Counted from the first letter of the stretch, positions 1 through 8,514 are shown. The stretch is DNA of 64,000 nucleotides from Sutcliffiella horikoshii (GCF_002157855.1 NZ_CP020880.1:2604001-2668000); one strand, 5' to 3'. The notes: generated from the letters alone by a model not told the origin. Numbers and translations are program-made.

Positions 1-60
1 TTTTTAAAACCCCTCCTTTTTCAATAATCCCGCCCTTTAACAGAACAACAATTACATTGT
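1..60 (-). promoter_or_regulatory. 5' leader and RBS of a gene beyond the left edge
   Basis: Read on the minus strand, this edge carries a strong GGAGGGG ribosome binding site (positions 10-16) with no start codon between it and the window edge. A minus-strand gene therefore probably starts just outside. Nothing else is recognisable in 60-257, and nothing in 307-446. Confidence 0.4.
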
Positions 61-257
61 ATCTGGTTATATTTTAACATAAAATTCCACTAAACCTTTA
101 TCAAAAATTTTATTCAATTCACCTAATAAATATCTGAATTTGCAACACAAAATATTGGTGTATTTGTCTTCATAAAATGGCACATTCTCTTGTTGCAAAT
201 TGGGATACAAATTAATCTACAAATCCCCCTTATATTTGACTGAAAAACCTTTGATAT

Positions 258-306
258 AAAAAAATCACCTACTAAATTGGCTTCCAATTTGATAGGTGAT
301 TTTTTG
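258..306. terminator. Bidirectional rho-independent terminator
   Basis: A long perfect hairpin: AAAAAATCACCTA pairs with TAGGTGATTTTTT, and an inner stem AAATTGG/CCAATTT closes a CTT loop. It has A and T tracts on both sides, so it can end transcription from either direction. It lies downstream of the coiled-coil gene at 447-800. Confidence 0.75.
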
Positions 307-446
307 CTTTTTCTATATTTGCGATAGGCAACGGAACCCTTTACATTATTAAATGCTTTTTTTATGGGTAATTGTATTTAAGGAAATTTACATTCTAGTG
401 GCGTAGAAATTAGGGGATTGAATCATAAGTATTTCTCGAGGAGACT

Positions 447-800
447 TTAAACTTCTGTGTTTTTTTCTAACCTATTAACCCTAAATTCCAATTTGGCGTT
501 TTTCTCAATAAGAAGATCTGTATCAAATTTAAATGAATCCAGTCTTTCGTTTGTGGCGTTGAGTCGTAAATCAATCTTTTTCATATCACGACGGTATTCA
601 TCTTTATAATCTTTGAACTCAGATTTTAACGTATCAACATCGCTCTTTAATATACTAACATCATTCTTTAATGTACTAACATCGCTCTTTAATATACTAA
701 CATCACTCTTTAATGTACTAACATCACTCTTTAACTGGCTTATGTCTACCTTCATCTCATTGATTCCTTGCAGAATTTGTTTTAACAGTTCATTTTCCAC
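447..800 (-). CDS. Heptad-repeat coiled-coil protein
   Basis: A 117-residue soluble protein with no recognised catalytic domain. Residues 15-65 are a run of 7-residue units of the type LKSDVST/LKSDVSI, and the C-terminal half is charged and helical, so a continuous parallel coiled coil is expected. The start is GTG, placed by a very strong AAAGGGAGGTGA site six bases upstream. The DNA of the repeat region is a 21-bp direct repeat (about five copies near 628-740), so the rod length can change by slippage in whole heptads. Short tail-fibre-like or adhesin-like coiled-coil proteins look like this, but no function can be assigned. Confidence 0.75.
   Translation of the reverse strand: MENELLKQILQGINEMKVDISQLKSDVSTLKSDVSILKSDVSTLKNDVSILKSDVDTLKSEFKDYKDEYRRDMKKIDLRLNATNERLDSFKFDTDLLIEKNAKLEFRVNRLEKNTEV
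628..740. repeat. 21-bp in-frame direct repeat
   Basis: About five copies of a 21-bp unit with core ACATCRCTCTTTAATRT lie inside the coiled-coil gene. Alternate copies are more alike, giving a 42-bp higher-order period. Each unit encodes exactly one heptad. Confidence 0.8.
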
Positions 801-989
801 TTTAGCTCACCTCCCTTTTCGTTATTATAGCATGACTATAAGATATCATGTACAAATCTTAAATGTTTTATAGGTAAAAAGACTCAGTAATAACTTTTAG
901 AATAATACAAGATCAAGTTAACATAGTGTTTTATAAGGAGATGTTCTTTCCCAATCTTTATACAAGCTTCAACCAAGGGGCTGATTGCT

Positions 990-1169
990 TTGTACAAGAA
1001 TAAACATAAACAATTAATCATATTTTTAGGTATTTTCTTAATGCTATTTCTTGTTGTTAATTTTGTCCGTCACGTACGGATTTATGTTGTTTATAGTTCG
1101 GGGGTAGGTCCATTCATTTTGGGAGGATTAATTATTTTGGCAATAGTTGTTCTATACGTTAGAAGGTAA
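990..1169 (+). CDS. Small two-helix membrane protein
   Basis: An open frame of 59 codons starting at TTG. AAGGGG lies nine bases upstream. The product begins with a short lysine-rich segment, then has a hydrophobic helix (about residues 8-23), a short polar turn with HVR, and a second hydrophobic helix rich in glycine, isoleucine and leucine, ending in RR. This is a plausible double-spanning membrane peptide. It is followed directly by a terminator, which supports an independent gene. No family is recognised; the TTG start and small size keep confidence moderate. Confidence 0.5.
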   Translation: MYKNKHKQLIIFLGIFLMLFLVVNFVRHVRIYVVYSSGVGPFILGGLIILAIVVLYVRR

Positions 1170-1183
1170 AGATATTGTTCAAA

Positions 1184-1222
1184 TAAAAAAACAGGAAGGA
1201 TAACGATTCCCTCCTGTTCATT
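1184..1222. terminator. Rho-independent terminator between convergent genes
   Basis: AACAGGA pairs with TCCTGTT, extended inward by GG/CC with one mismatch, with an A tract on the left. It ends the scoB operon on the minus strand and can serve the small plus-strand gene. Confidence 0.6.
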
Positions 1223-1235
1223 TATACACTATAAT

Positions 1236-1898
1236 CTAAAAAGCTTCTAGTTTCACATGCTCATCCACAATCAACGTCGGCTCCGTCGTGTTCTGGATAT
1301 CTTCCACTGTAAAGCCGCTTGCAACTTCCACAAGCTTTAAGCCCTGTTCGGTTACATCCATTACCGCCCGGTCTGTGATGATTCTGTCCACCACACCTTT
1401 ACCGGTCAAAGGCAATGTGCATTCCTTCAATATCTTTGCTTCTCCAGCTTTATTGACGTGATCCATAATGACGATGATACGTTCAGCCCCGTGCACAAGG
1501 TCCATTGCGCCCCCCATGCCTTTGATCATTTTGCCTGGGATCATCCAGTTGGCAAGGTCACCGTTCTCACTAACTTCCATGCCACCTAAAATTGCGATAT
1601 TTACATGACCGCCACGAATCATCGCGAATGATTCAGCGCTGTCAAAGTAGGCTGCTCCAGGGATAGCCGTTACGGTCTCTTTTCCAGCATTAATTAGGTC
1701 TGCATCCACATTCTCTTTTGTCGGGTATGGCCCGATACCTAAAAGGCCGTTTTCTGATTGCAGAACTACCTGTTTGTTATCGGATATGTAATTCGCCACA
1801 AGAGTGGGCATTCCGATTCCAAGGTTCACATAGTAGCCGTTCTCAATTTCTTTTTCTGCTCTTTTTGCTATTTTTTCGCGGTTATTTATAGTTGTCAT
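1236..1898 (-). CDS. scoB: 3-oxoacid CoA-transferase subunit B
   Basis: Beta subunit of the family I CoA-transferase that moves CoA between succinyl-CoA (or another acyl-CoA) and acetoacetate. The 220-residue length is normal for the family. The catalytic glutamate is Glu49 in [10 protein letters not shown], and the GGH and GGMEVS stretches are typical. It is the third gene of a minus-strand operon thiolase - subunit A - subunit B. With the thiolase it would activate acetoacetate and split it to two acetyl-CoA. The donor acyl-CoA cannot be read from sequence; YodR-type enzymes with other substrates are an alternative. Confidence 0.93.
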   Translation of the reverse strand: MTTINNREKIAKRAEKEIENGYYVNLGIGMPTLVANYISDNKQVVLQSENGLLGIGPYPTKENVDADLINAGKETVTAIPGAAYFDSAESFAMIRGGHVNIAILGGMEVSENGDLANWMIPGKMIKGMGGAMDLVHGAERIIVIMDHVNKAGEAKILKECTLPLTGKGVVDRIITDRAVMDVTEQGLKLVEVASGFTVEDIQNTTEPTLIVDEHVKLEAF

Positions 1899-1916
1899 CG
1901 TTTGTTCCCCTCCTTG

Positions 1917-2606
1917 CTAGTCTCTTGTGGTAACACGTTCGATTTTCTTTTCTTGCTGACCTACGATTAGTCGTTGAACATAGATGCTTGGTGTCTGAAT
2001 CAGGTTTGGATCCAAGTCACCGATCTCTACAAGATCTTCCACTTCCGCAATGGTCACTTTACCAGCTGCAGCAATCATTGGGTTAAAATTTCGAGCCGTT
2101 TTGTTGTAAATGAGGTTCCCCATTTTATCGGCCTTGGTTGCTCTCACTAAACTGAAATCCGCACTGTAAGCTTCTTCAAGCAAGTATTCTTTTCCGTTAA
2201 ATTCACGGACTTCCTTGCCTTCCGCAATTGGTGTCCCTACTCCCGCTGGTGTATAAAATGCAGGGATTCCTGCTCCGCCTGCTCTGATTTTCTCCGCAAG
2301 CGTACCTTGTGGTGTTAGCTCTACTTCAAGCTCACCAGATAAAACCTGACGCTCAAATTCTTTATTTTCTCCAACATAAGAACCAATCATTTTCTTGATT
2401 TGTTTGTTTTTCAGTAGAAGCCCAAGCCCCCATTCATCTACACCACAGTTATTGGAGATGACCGTTAAATCTTTTACCCCTGTTTCCACAAGTGCAAGAA
2501 TTAAGTTTTCCGGTATGCCGCACAATCCGAATCCGCCGACCATAATCGTTGCACCATCATGAATGTCTTTTACCGCTTCTGTAAAGGATGTATAAATTGG
2601 TTTCAT
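1917..2606 (-). CDS. scoA: 3-oxoacid CoA-transferase subunit A
   Basis: Alpha subunit partner of the following CoA-transferase gene; 229 residues. The N-terminal [12 protein letters not shown] glycine-rich segment, SNNCG and the [13 protein letters not shown] stretch mark the family. The ATG at 2606 is chosen because AGAGGTG lies just upstream and homologues begin with MKPIYTSF-like sequence; a longer frame extends into the thiolase gene but lacks this signal. It is 18 bases from scoB and 20 bases from the thiolase stop, so the three are co-transcribed. Confidence 0.93.
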   Translation of the reverse strand: MKPIYTSFTEAVKDIHDGATIMVGGFGLCGIPENLILALVETGVKDLTVISNNCGVDEWGLGLLLKNKQIKKMIGSYVGENKEFERQVLSGELEVELTPQGTLAEKIRAGGAGIPAFYTPAGVGTPIAEGKEVREFNGKEYLLEEAYSADFSLVRATKADKMGNLIYNKTARNFNPMIAAAGKVTIAEVEDLVEIGDLDPNLIQTPSIYVQRLIVGQQEKKIERVTTRD

Positions 2607-2626
2607 CTTAAGTTGCACCTCTCTCT

Positions 2627-3811
2627 TTATATGTTTTCTACAATTGTAGCGACACCTTGGCCGCCGCCAATACATAATGTTGCAAGTCCTTTTTTCACTT
2701 CACGGCGCTTCATTTCATGGATAAGTGTCACTAAAATTCTAGTTCCACTGGCACCGATCGGGTGGCCTAATGCTATGGCACCTCCATTGACATTTAACTT
2801 TTCAGGATTGAACTGCAATTCTTTACCCACAGCAAGAGCTTGAGCTGCAAAAGCTTCGTTTGCTTCTACAAGGTCCATTTCTTCCATGGACTGGCCGCCT
2901 TTTTCCATTGCTTTTTTCACAGCAGTGACAGGACCGATTCCCATGATACTTGGGTCTACTCCACTGCTTGCGTTGGCAACGATTCTTACAAGCGGTTTGA
3001 TACCAAGCTCTTCCGCCTTTTCCTTGCTCATTACCACTACCGCCGCAGCTCCGTCATTAATCCCAGACGCGTTTCCAGCTGTAACAGAACCATCCTTTTT
3101 AAAAGCAGGACGTAATCCGCCAAGCTTTTCTGCTGTGGTTCCTTTTCTAGGATATTCGTCTGTATCTATCGTCAGAATTTCTTTTTTCTTTTTCACTTCT
3201 ACTGGTACGATTTCGTCTTTGAACTTGCCGTCTTCGATTGCTTGGACTGCTTTCTGTTGGCTGTTTGCAGCAAATTCATCCTGTTCTTCTCGAGTTAATT
3301 CATATTTCGTGCAGAGGTTCTCAGCTGTCACTCCCATATGGTAATCGTTGAAGGCGCAAGTCAAACCATCCGCCACCATAGTGTCGACTAACTTCTGATC
3401 GCCCATTTTGAAACCGTCACGAGCACCTTTTAATAAGTAAGGAGCCTGAGACATATTTTCCATTCCACCGGCAACGACAATATCTGCATCCCCAGCTAGG
3501 ATTGCTTGTGTGGCAAGGTGAACTGCTTTCAGCCCTGATCCACAAACTTTATTAATGGTCATGGAGGACACTTCTTGTGGTAGTCCTGCTGCCATCGCTG
3601 CTTGTCTTGCAGGATTCTGGCCAAGACCTGCCTGCAGTACATTCCCCATGATTACTTCATCTACACTATCTGGTGCAAGCCCGGCTTGTGCGAGCGCTTC
3701 TTTAATTACCACTGACCCTAACTGTGGAGCGGAAACATCTTTAAATGCCCCACCAAAACTTCCAATCGCTGTTCTGACAGCGCTTACAATAACTACTTCT
3801 TTATTCGACAT
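2627..3811 (-). CDS. Acetyl-CoA C-acetyltransferase (thiolase)
   Basis: Degradative-type thiolase of 394 residues. The nucleophile is Cys90 in [11 protein letters not shown]; the C-terminal catalytic elements GHPIGASG and CIGGGQG are intact. It interconverts acetoacetyl-CoA plus CoA and two acetyl-CoA. The ATG at 3811 follows GAGAGGAGAGG; an upstream in-frame ATG at 3850 has no comparable site. First gene of the thiolase-scoA-scoB operon, divergent from HMG-CoA lyase, which releases acetoacetate. Together the four genes form an acetoacetate-consuming branch of the kind used in leucine breakdown. Confidence 0.95.
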   Translation of the reverse strand: MSNKEVVIVSAVRTAIGSFGGAFKDVSAPQLGSVVIKEALAQAGLAPDSVDEVIMGNVLQAGLGQNPARQAAMAAGLPQEVSSMTINKVCGSGLKAVHLATQAILAGDADIVVAGGMENMSQAPYLLKGARDGFKMGDQKLVDTMVADGLTCAFNDYHMGVTAENLCTKYELTREEQDEFAANSQQKAVQAIEDGKFKDEIVPVEVKKKKEILTIDTDEYPRKGTTAEKLGGLRPAFKKDGSVTAGNASGINDGAAAVVVMSKEKAEELGIKPLVRIVANASSGVDPSIMGIGPVTAVKKAMEKGGQSMEEMDLVEANEAFAAQALAVGKELQFNPEKLNVNGGAIALGHPIGASGTRILVTLIHEMKRREVKKGLATLCIGGGQGVATIVENI

Positions 3812-3958
3812 AATTTCCTCTCCTCTCGACTGATTAATTTCTAGATTCATGTCGAAAATCCTTCTTTTTTTATAAAATTTCTATTATTCTTGCTTTTAGC
3901 ACCCTCTATTCCATAAAATTAAAGATGGGAGAAATTATTCGTGAAGGGGGAAACAACG

Positions 3959-4879
3959 ATGAACTTGCCATCTAAAGCAACCATTATCGAAGTAGGTCCG
4001 CGTGATGGATTACAAAATTTGAAAACTTTTGTACCGACGGATGCGAAAATCGATTTTATTACAGAATTGAAGAAAGCGGGAATTCCAGAGATGGAGCTAA
4101 CATCCTTTGTCTCTCCAAGGTGGGTACCACAAATGTCAGACGCCGCTACTATCATTGAAAGTTGCAATGATAGTGAGACTAGAAATTTTGTGTTAGTACC
4201 AAACCAAAAAGGCATTGAGAGATTAAGAAGCACCTCTTGTAAAAATGCCGCTGTGTTCGTTGGGGTAAGTGATACTTTTAATAAGAAAAACATCAATAAA
4301 ACCACCAAGGAAAGCTTGGTGGAATTGGAACCTTTAGTAAGGGAATTAAAAGAAGAGGGGTACTTTGTGCGTGCTTGTATTTCCACTTCGTTTTATTGTC
4401 CGTATGAGGGGAAAGTAGCAATGGAGGATGTTGTTTCATTATGTAAGCGCTTTGTTGCTTTTGGTGTGGATGAGTTGAGTGTTGCTGATACAATCGGATT
4501 GGCGAATCCTAAGGAATCCTTTCAACTTTTCTCTGTTTTAAAAGAGGAATTAGATGACGTAATGTTAACAGCCCATTTCCATAACACCCGCGGTATGGCT
4601 CTGGCAAATATTTTTGCAGCCCTTCAAGCAGGTGTGGATCGATTTGACACGTCAGCAGGCGGACTTGGTGGATGTCCGTTTGCACCGGGCGCATCCGGAA
4701 ATGTTGCAACAGAAGACGTCGTCTATATGCTAGAACAAATGGGCATTGAAACAGGAATCAACTTGAAGCGTGTTGTAAGAGCATTAGAGAACCTCCTACC
4801 ACATTTAGATAAGCAATATGAAAGCCAATATTATAAACTTGTACAATCGAATGGAACTGCTGTCCCTCCTGGTGTATAA
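3959..4879 (+). CDS. Hydroxymethylglutaryl-CoA lyase
   Basis: A 306-residue TIM-barrel lyase of the HMGL/DRE-TIM family that cleaves HMG-CoA to acetyl-CoA and acetoacetate. The divalent-metal and catalytic segments are present: GPRDGLQN near the N-terminus, AHFHNTRGMA, and the HMG-CoA lyase signature GGLGGCPFAPGASGN with its cysteine. ATG 3959 is chosen over an in-frame GTG at 3941 because AAGGGGG sits eight bases before it. It is divergent from the thiolase/CoA-transferase operon, so its acetoacetate product feeds that operon. It resembles B. subtilis YngG. Confidence 0.95.
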   Translation: MNLPSKATIIEVGPRDGLQNLKTFVPTDAKIDFITELKKAGIPEMELTSFVSPRWVPQMSDAATIIESCNDSETRNFVLVPNQKGIERLRSTSCKNAAVFVGVSDTFNKKNINKTTKESLVELEPLVRELKEEGYFVRACISTSFYCPYEGKVAMEDVVSLCKRFVAFGVDELSVADTIGLANPKESFQLFSVLKEELDDVMLTAHFHNTRGMALANIFAALQAGVDRFDTSAGGLGGCPFAPGASGNVATEDVVYMLEQMGIETGINLKRVVRALENLLPHLDKQYESQYYKLVQSNGTAVPPGV

Positions 4880-4934
4880 ATTCCCGCTTCCTTACTCACA
4901 TTAAATAGGGAGAATAAGGAAGGGAGAGACCTAT

Positions 4935-5069
4935 ATGTCCAAGCATAATAACCATAATGGTCCAAGCCAAAAGGGTCAGCCTAACGCTGAGAGCGCGAAG
5001 CAAGTTGTTTCTGCTGAAGAAGTGGAACACGCGAGCCATCCGACAAAGCGCCAGAATTCGGAGCAATAA
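4935..5069 (+). CDS. Small hydrophilic protein, 44 residues
   Basis: An open frame of 44 codons with an AAGGGAGAGA site before the ATG and a strong terminator 17 bases after the stop. The product is fully hydrophilic and rich in Gln, Asn, His, Ser and Lys, without a membrane segment or signal peptide. Size and composition resemble minor small acid-soluble spore proteins of Bacillus, but I cannot match it to a named Ssp family. Confidence 0.6.
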   Translation: MSKHNNHNGPSQKGQPNAESAKQVVSAEEVEHASHPTKRQNSEQ

Positions 5070-5085
5070 AATAGTCTCTTTGATG

Positions 5086-5115
5086 GAAACTGCAGTAGTG
5101 CAGTTTCTTTCTTTT
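5086..5115 (+). terminator. Rho-independent terminator
   Basis: A perfect 9-bp stem GAAACTGCA/TGCAGTTTC with a GTAG loop, followed by TTTCTTTTT. It ends the small gene before it. Confidence 0.85.
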
Positions 5116-5118
5116 TGG

Positions 5119-5586
5119 CCTATGAGTCCTGATAACTCCGAAACATGCAAACATTGTGCTCATTGAACTCCTATGAAACCCGGTAACTCCGAAATCACGT
5201 CAACATTGTCCTCGTTTACCTCCTATGGAACCCAGCACCTCTGAAATCACGTCAACATTGTCCTCGTTGAACTCCTATGAAACCCGGTAACCCCGAAATC
5301 ACGTCAACATTGTCCTCGTTGAACTCCTATGAAACCCGGTAACCCTGAAATCACGTCAACATTGTCCTCGTTGAACTCCTATAAAACCCGGTAACCCCGA
5401 AATCACGTCAACATTGTCCTCGTTGAACTCCTATGAAACCCGGTAACCCTGAAATCACGTCAACATTGTCCTCGTTGAACTCCTATGAAACCCGGTAACC
5501 CCGAAATCACGTCAACATTGTCCTCGTTGACCTCCTATAAAACCCGGTAACCCCGAAATCACGTCAACATTGTCCTCGTTCCTATC
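5119..5586. repeat. Tandem array of nine 52-bp units
   Basis: Nine head-to-tail copies of a 52-bp unit. The unit opens CCTATGAAACCCGGTAAC and contains CGAAATCACGTCAACATTG and TCCTCGTTGAACT. Inner copies differ at only one to three bases; the first is the most diverged and the last runs into the next gene's 3' end. Because 52 is not a multiple of three, no frame reads through it. There are no unique spacers, so it is not CRISPR. It fills the gap between convergent genes. Confidence 0.93.
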
Positions 5587-5588
5587 TA

Positions 5589-5915
5589 TCAACTCCTAGG
5601 TGCAAATAACATGACACCCACACCAATCAAGCAAATCGCCGCTCCAACCCAATCATAAAAATCTGGTGTCTTTCTATCGACGCCCCATCCCCACAGTACG
5701 GAAAGAATAATGAACACTCCCCCATAAGCAGCATATACCCTACCAAAAGAAGGGAAACTTTGAAACGTGGCTAAGACACCATATAGCGCCAAGGCAATTC
5801 CACCAGCTAATCCCAAGTATGCAGACTTCCCTTCTCTTAGCCACAGCCATATCAAATATCCCCCACCAATTTCCGCTATTCCAGCCACGATAAAAAGTGC
5901 AAACGCATGAACCAA
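5589..5915 (-). CDS. UPF0060 (YnfA-like) membrane protein
   Basis: About 108 residues with four predicted membrane helices. The diagnostic segments [29 protein letters not shown] and a late YDWVGAA are those of the UPF0060/YnfA family, related to small multidrug-resistance transporters. Substrate unknown. The TTG at 5915 is preferred because AAGGGAG lies eight bases upstream; a GTG at 5924 would directly abut that site. Its stop is at the edge of the 52-bp array. Confidence 0.88.
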   Translation of the reverse strand: MVHAFALFIVAGIAEIGGGYLIWLWLREGKSAYLGLAGGIALALYGVLATFQSFPSFGRVYAAYGGVFIILSVLWGWGVDRKTPDFYDWVGAAICLIGVGVMLFAPRS

Positions 5916-6060
5916 AAAAAACACTCCCTTATATTAATTTCAATTCTACCAACCACAACTTCAAATAAGGTCTAAAACAAAGTATCCAAACATATTTTGT
6001 AAAAAGTGTTATAAGAGCGAGCTCCTATAACCCATTCTAAATGAAACAGGTGAGATCTCT

Positions 6061-6276
6061 ATGTATTTCGTTTATTTTATGGAAAACAAGAACGTTGTAT
6101 TAAGTCAGTACCGCAAAGAGTTCCCAAATGTGGATGAGGAATTAAGGATAAAGGGAAGAAAAGGGAAAGTCTTAAGTGTGACTCATGTTGATGATCGTCA
6201 CATTAATGTTCACGTGGCCTTAGAGAAAGTAGTTAAAAAAGGATTTGTGGACTTATCGAAAAAGAAGAAGAAATAG
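6061..6276 (+). CDS. Small basic protein, possibly KOW/DUF2187-like
   Basis: A 71-residue basic protein ending in a lysine tail. The centre (GRKGKVLSVTHVDDRHINVHV) has the glycine-lysine turn followed by a beta strand seen in KOW-like and DUF2187 (YkvS-like) proteins, a tentative match. AGGTGA precedes the ATG and a terminator follows, so it is a single-gene unit. A nucleic-acid-binding role is only a guess. Confidence 0.7.
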   Translation: MYFVYFMENKNVVLSQYRKEFPNVDEELRIKGRKGKVLSVTHVDDRHINVHVALEKVVKKGFVDLSKKKKK

Positions 6277-6288
6277 GTTCTAAGTATG

Positions 6289-6316
6289 GAGGTTCTAAAT
6301 AGAAGAACCTCTTTTT
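6289..6316 (+). terminator. Rho-independent terminator
   Basis: GAGGTTCT and AGAACCTC form the stem, with a seven-base loop and TTTTT after it. It ends the small gene at 6061-6276. Confidence 0.85.
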
Positions 6317-6318
6317 GA

Positions 6319-6418
6319 TTCTATTTGATCGAACATCTTACCAACATGGTAAATTGTCTAATAGAAAAGTTCTATTTGACCGAAGCACCTTCCAAACTTA
6401 CCAAACTGTCTAATAGAA
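6319..6418. repeat. Two diverged copies of a 51-bp unit
   Basis: Two adjacent units start at 6319 and 6370, each opening TTCTATTTGAYCGAA and closing TCTAATAGAA. The ends of a unit are inverted (TTCTATT/AATAGAA). It lies between convergent genes. Confidence 0.7.
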
Positions 6419-6432
6419 CCTCTCTTCCTACC

Positions 6433-7335
6433 TCATATCCTTATACCAACGAGGAATTCTCTCCCTAAAATCATCATGACCCTCATCACATCCATCGCAT
6501 AGCGGGACAATAGTTCATACTGCTCGTCTCCCATTTTCTTACCCCACACGAATGATGAAACTACATGCATAGCACTATAAAGAGCAAATAGCTTCCAAAA
6601 TTCCTCACTTATTTTTTCTCCAGCATTATAGCCATCAATGGCACCAATGGAAAAAGGAACACTTACTTTTATACCGAAAAAGCCGAGTTTTTGTAAGTCA
6701 TGTATGGGATCTCCCCAGTCCATCCTCTGAAAATCAATAAACCCATTGAATTCCTTCCCCTTTACAATAAGGTTGCATGGGTGAAAATCATCATGCTGGA
6801 ATCTGTTAGGACGGCCTTCCATCAAGTACTCATTAGATTTTATATAATTGATAACTTTACTTATAACTCCAGTGTCTAAATCTTCTAGTAACTTTAATTC
6901 CTCTATGTATCTGTCACTTTTTCTTTTCTTATGTATGTTCCATGGTTCGGTTGCTTTAGGAGCAGCATACTCGTGTAATTTTTTCAGCTCATTCCCCGCC
7001 TGAAACCCAACAAGATACTGCTCCCTCTCTGTCAAATTCCTTAGCGCCTCTTCCCCATCCTTGCCTGGCAGATATGTTAATACCATATAAGCCAATCCTA
7101 AGGTTTCCTGTTCACCAAATTCGATTGCTTCTGGCACAAAATCCGAAAGTAAGTATAACTTATTAATTGTTTCAAATTCTCTCCTTCTTTGATTTGTATC
7201 TTCAATCGGAAAAAGACGGATAAGGTACTTTTCATCAATTACAAACTTCTGATCGTTGGAAAAACCTTTGGTTAGCTGTTGTATATTATTCGCTTCTCTC
7301 ATGTATGGAAGTTCTTGCTCCATAATATTAACCAA
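6433..7335 (-). CDS. Aminoglycoside phosphotransferase-family kinase
   Basis: A 300-residue APH/choline-kinase fold protein. The Brenner catalytic motif is HDDFHPCNLIV and the metal-binding motif is IDFQRMDWGDP; an N-terminal lobe with KYLIRLFP supplies nucleotide binding. It likely phosphorylates a small molecule, but whether an antibiotic or a metabolite is not visible; many chromosomal Bacillus copies are of unknown substrate. The TTG at 7335 has AGGGGGA nine bases before it; an ATG four codons later is the alternative. Monocistronic. Confidence 0.85.
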   Translation of the reverse strand: MVNIMEQELPYMREANNIQQLTKGFSNDQKFVIDEKYLIRLFPIEDTNQRRREFETINKLYLLSDFVPEAIEFGEQETLGLAYMVLTYLPGKDGEEALRNLTEREQYLVGFQAGNELKKLHEYAAPKATEPWNIHKKRKSDRYIEELKLLEDLDTGVISKVINYIKSNEYLMEGRPNRFQHDDFHPCNLIVKGKEFNGFIDFQRMDWGDPIHDLQKLGFFGIKVSVPFSIGAIDGYNAGEKISEEFWKLFALYSAMHVVSSFVWGKKMGDEQYELLSRYAMDVMRVMMILGREFLVGIRI

Positions 7336-7408
7336 TTAACCACATCCCCCTTTATTACTTATGAACATTATATTATCCCTCATAACTTTATATAGGTCCA
7401 TGAGATTT

Positions 7409-7615
7409 TTAAAAAATTGTCACTACAACGAGGACAACAATTAAAATAATAATGAAAGCTCCTGTAACCTTCCAACTCACAGCTCCTACAAGGTCAACCA
7501 GGCTACCGACCATCCCCCGAGTCAAACCGTCGTTAAATGCTCCACCAGGATTCTTTTTCCACTCCTTTTGTCTCAATTTCCCCCTACTTCTCTCAGCACA
7601 TCCCTTTTCTCCCAC
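7409..7615 (-). CDS. DUF6366-family membrane-anchored small protein
   Basis: A 68-residue protein. A basic N-terminal half with RGKLRQKEWKKNPGGAFNDG is followed by GSLVDLVGAVSWKVTG and one C-terminal hydrophobic helix of about 17 residues. This pattern matches the DUF6366 family of Bacillus as I recall it; function unknown. GTG start with a G-rich site about eight bases before it. Confidence 0.65.
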   Translation of the reverse strand: MGEKGCAERSRGKLRQKEWKKNPGGAFNDGLTRGMVGSLVDLVGAVSWKVTGAFIIILIVVLVVVTIF

Positions 7616-7658
7616 TTAGAACCCCCCCCTATAATATCCACTAATTCTTTCTTATTTA

Positions 7659-7667
7659 TGTTATAAT
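7659..7667 (+). promoter_or_regulatory. Extended -10 promoter for the 29-residue peptide gene
   Basis: TGTTATAAT is a perfect TATAAT with the TGn extension, which makes up for a poor -35. Transcription would start near 7674, leaving about 40 bases of leader before the peptide start. Confidence 0.55.
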
Positions 7668-7715
7668 TAAGCGAAAGTTCTGAACTTAAGTCCAAATAAA
7701 CGAGGTGTTTAAACA

Positions 7716-7805
7716 TTGGCTGCTCTACTTACATTGCTAGGCGACATTTTCGCTGCTATTGCTACTTCTTTTACACGCAACAAGAAAAAGAAGGAGAAAG
7801 AATAA
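7716..7805 (+). CDS. Predicted 29-residue amphipathic or membrane peptide
   Basis: A 29-codon frame with TTG start, GAGGTG eight bases upstream and an extended -10 promoter. The product has a hydrophobic helix (AALLTLLGDIFAAIATSF) and a strongly basic tail (RNKKKKEKE). This is the architecture of small membrane peptides, including type I toxins, but no antitoxin RNA was identified. It is convergent with the 183-residue gene at 7812, only seven bases apart. Confidence 0.5.
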   Translation: MAALLTLLGDIFAAIATSFTRNKKKKEKE

Positions 7806-7811
7806 TTCCTC

Positions 7812-8363
7812 TTATTTTTCCTTCCACTCTACTTCCCGCTCCAACTCTTTAATCGTCTTTAAATGATCCTTCTCGCTCACTATTTTATAATAATCATCAA
7901 TATACTCTTTTCCTACTATTATTTGAACGTTGCCTGTTTCCATTACATTATCCTTTTGGTTAGATACCAAAATATTAAGAACATAATCTGATCCACCACG
8001 TTCCTTGTTAATATCCCGTTTTAAGTCAAGACCTGACAAGTCTTGCAATATCTCTTGAATCGTCTCCTCTTCTTCAATCAGAACTCTTTCCTTAAATGAA
8101 TAGGTACTTCCCTCAAATTCAAGCTTCCTAATTTCCAAACTCCGTATCTCACTATCTTCATGGACATCATTAAGCACCGCAGCATCAGATGTTGTGGAAA
8201 TTATTTGATCATACAGATAGTACCCTCCTAAAAGTACTACCAATACTACAGATATTGGTCCGAGCCGGCTTTTGCGAAGTAGTAGTTTAACAGCTCCGAC
8301 AAGTAATACTCCAAAAACAATTAAACTGATAAGAAACTTTAAGGTAAGAACACTGTCAACCAT
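7812..8363 (-). CDS. Hypothetical membrane-anchored protein
   Basis: A 183-residue protein with two N-terminal hydrophobic helices (about residues 8-28 and 36-52) and a hydrophilic C-terminal domain of about 130 residues rich in Glu and Lys, probably outside the membrane. No family recognised. The ATG follows a GGGGAG site. Single-gene unit. Confidence 0.75.
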   Translation of the reverse strand: MVDSVLTLKFLISLIVFGVLLVGAVKLLLRKSRLGPISVVLVVLLGGYYLYDQIISTTSDAAVLNDVHEDSEIRSLEIRKLEFEGSTYSFKERVLIEEEETIQEILQDLSGLDLKRDINKERGGSDYVLNILVSNQKDNVMETGNVQIIVGKEYIDDYYKIVSEKDHLKTIKELEREVEWKEK

Positions 8364-8514
8364 CCAAACTCCCCTTTATATTTCATTTTCTATTAATCTA
8401 TAACAATTTTAACATAAAATTACATATATTTTCTCAACACTATTTTTCTGATATTGCCTTCTGGATTTTATGCGGGTAAAATAAAATCTAATTAACTTAA
8501 CAAGGAAAGTGATC

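Noticed and set aside
613-873. Plus-strand frame opposite the coiled-coil gene
   Set aside because: It is the antisense shadow of the 21-bp repeat; the minus-strand gene has the strong ribosome binding site.
5119-5586. CRISPR array
   Set aside because: The whole 52-bp unit repeats without unique spacers, and no cas genes are present in the window.
7409-7805. Type I toxin-antitoxin pair made of the 29-residue peptide and a neighbouring RNA
   Set aside because: No convincing antisense promoter facing the peptide gene could be found, so only the peptide itself is listed.
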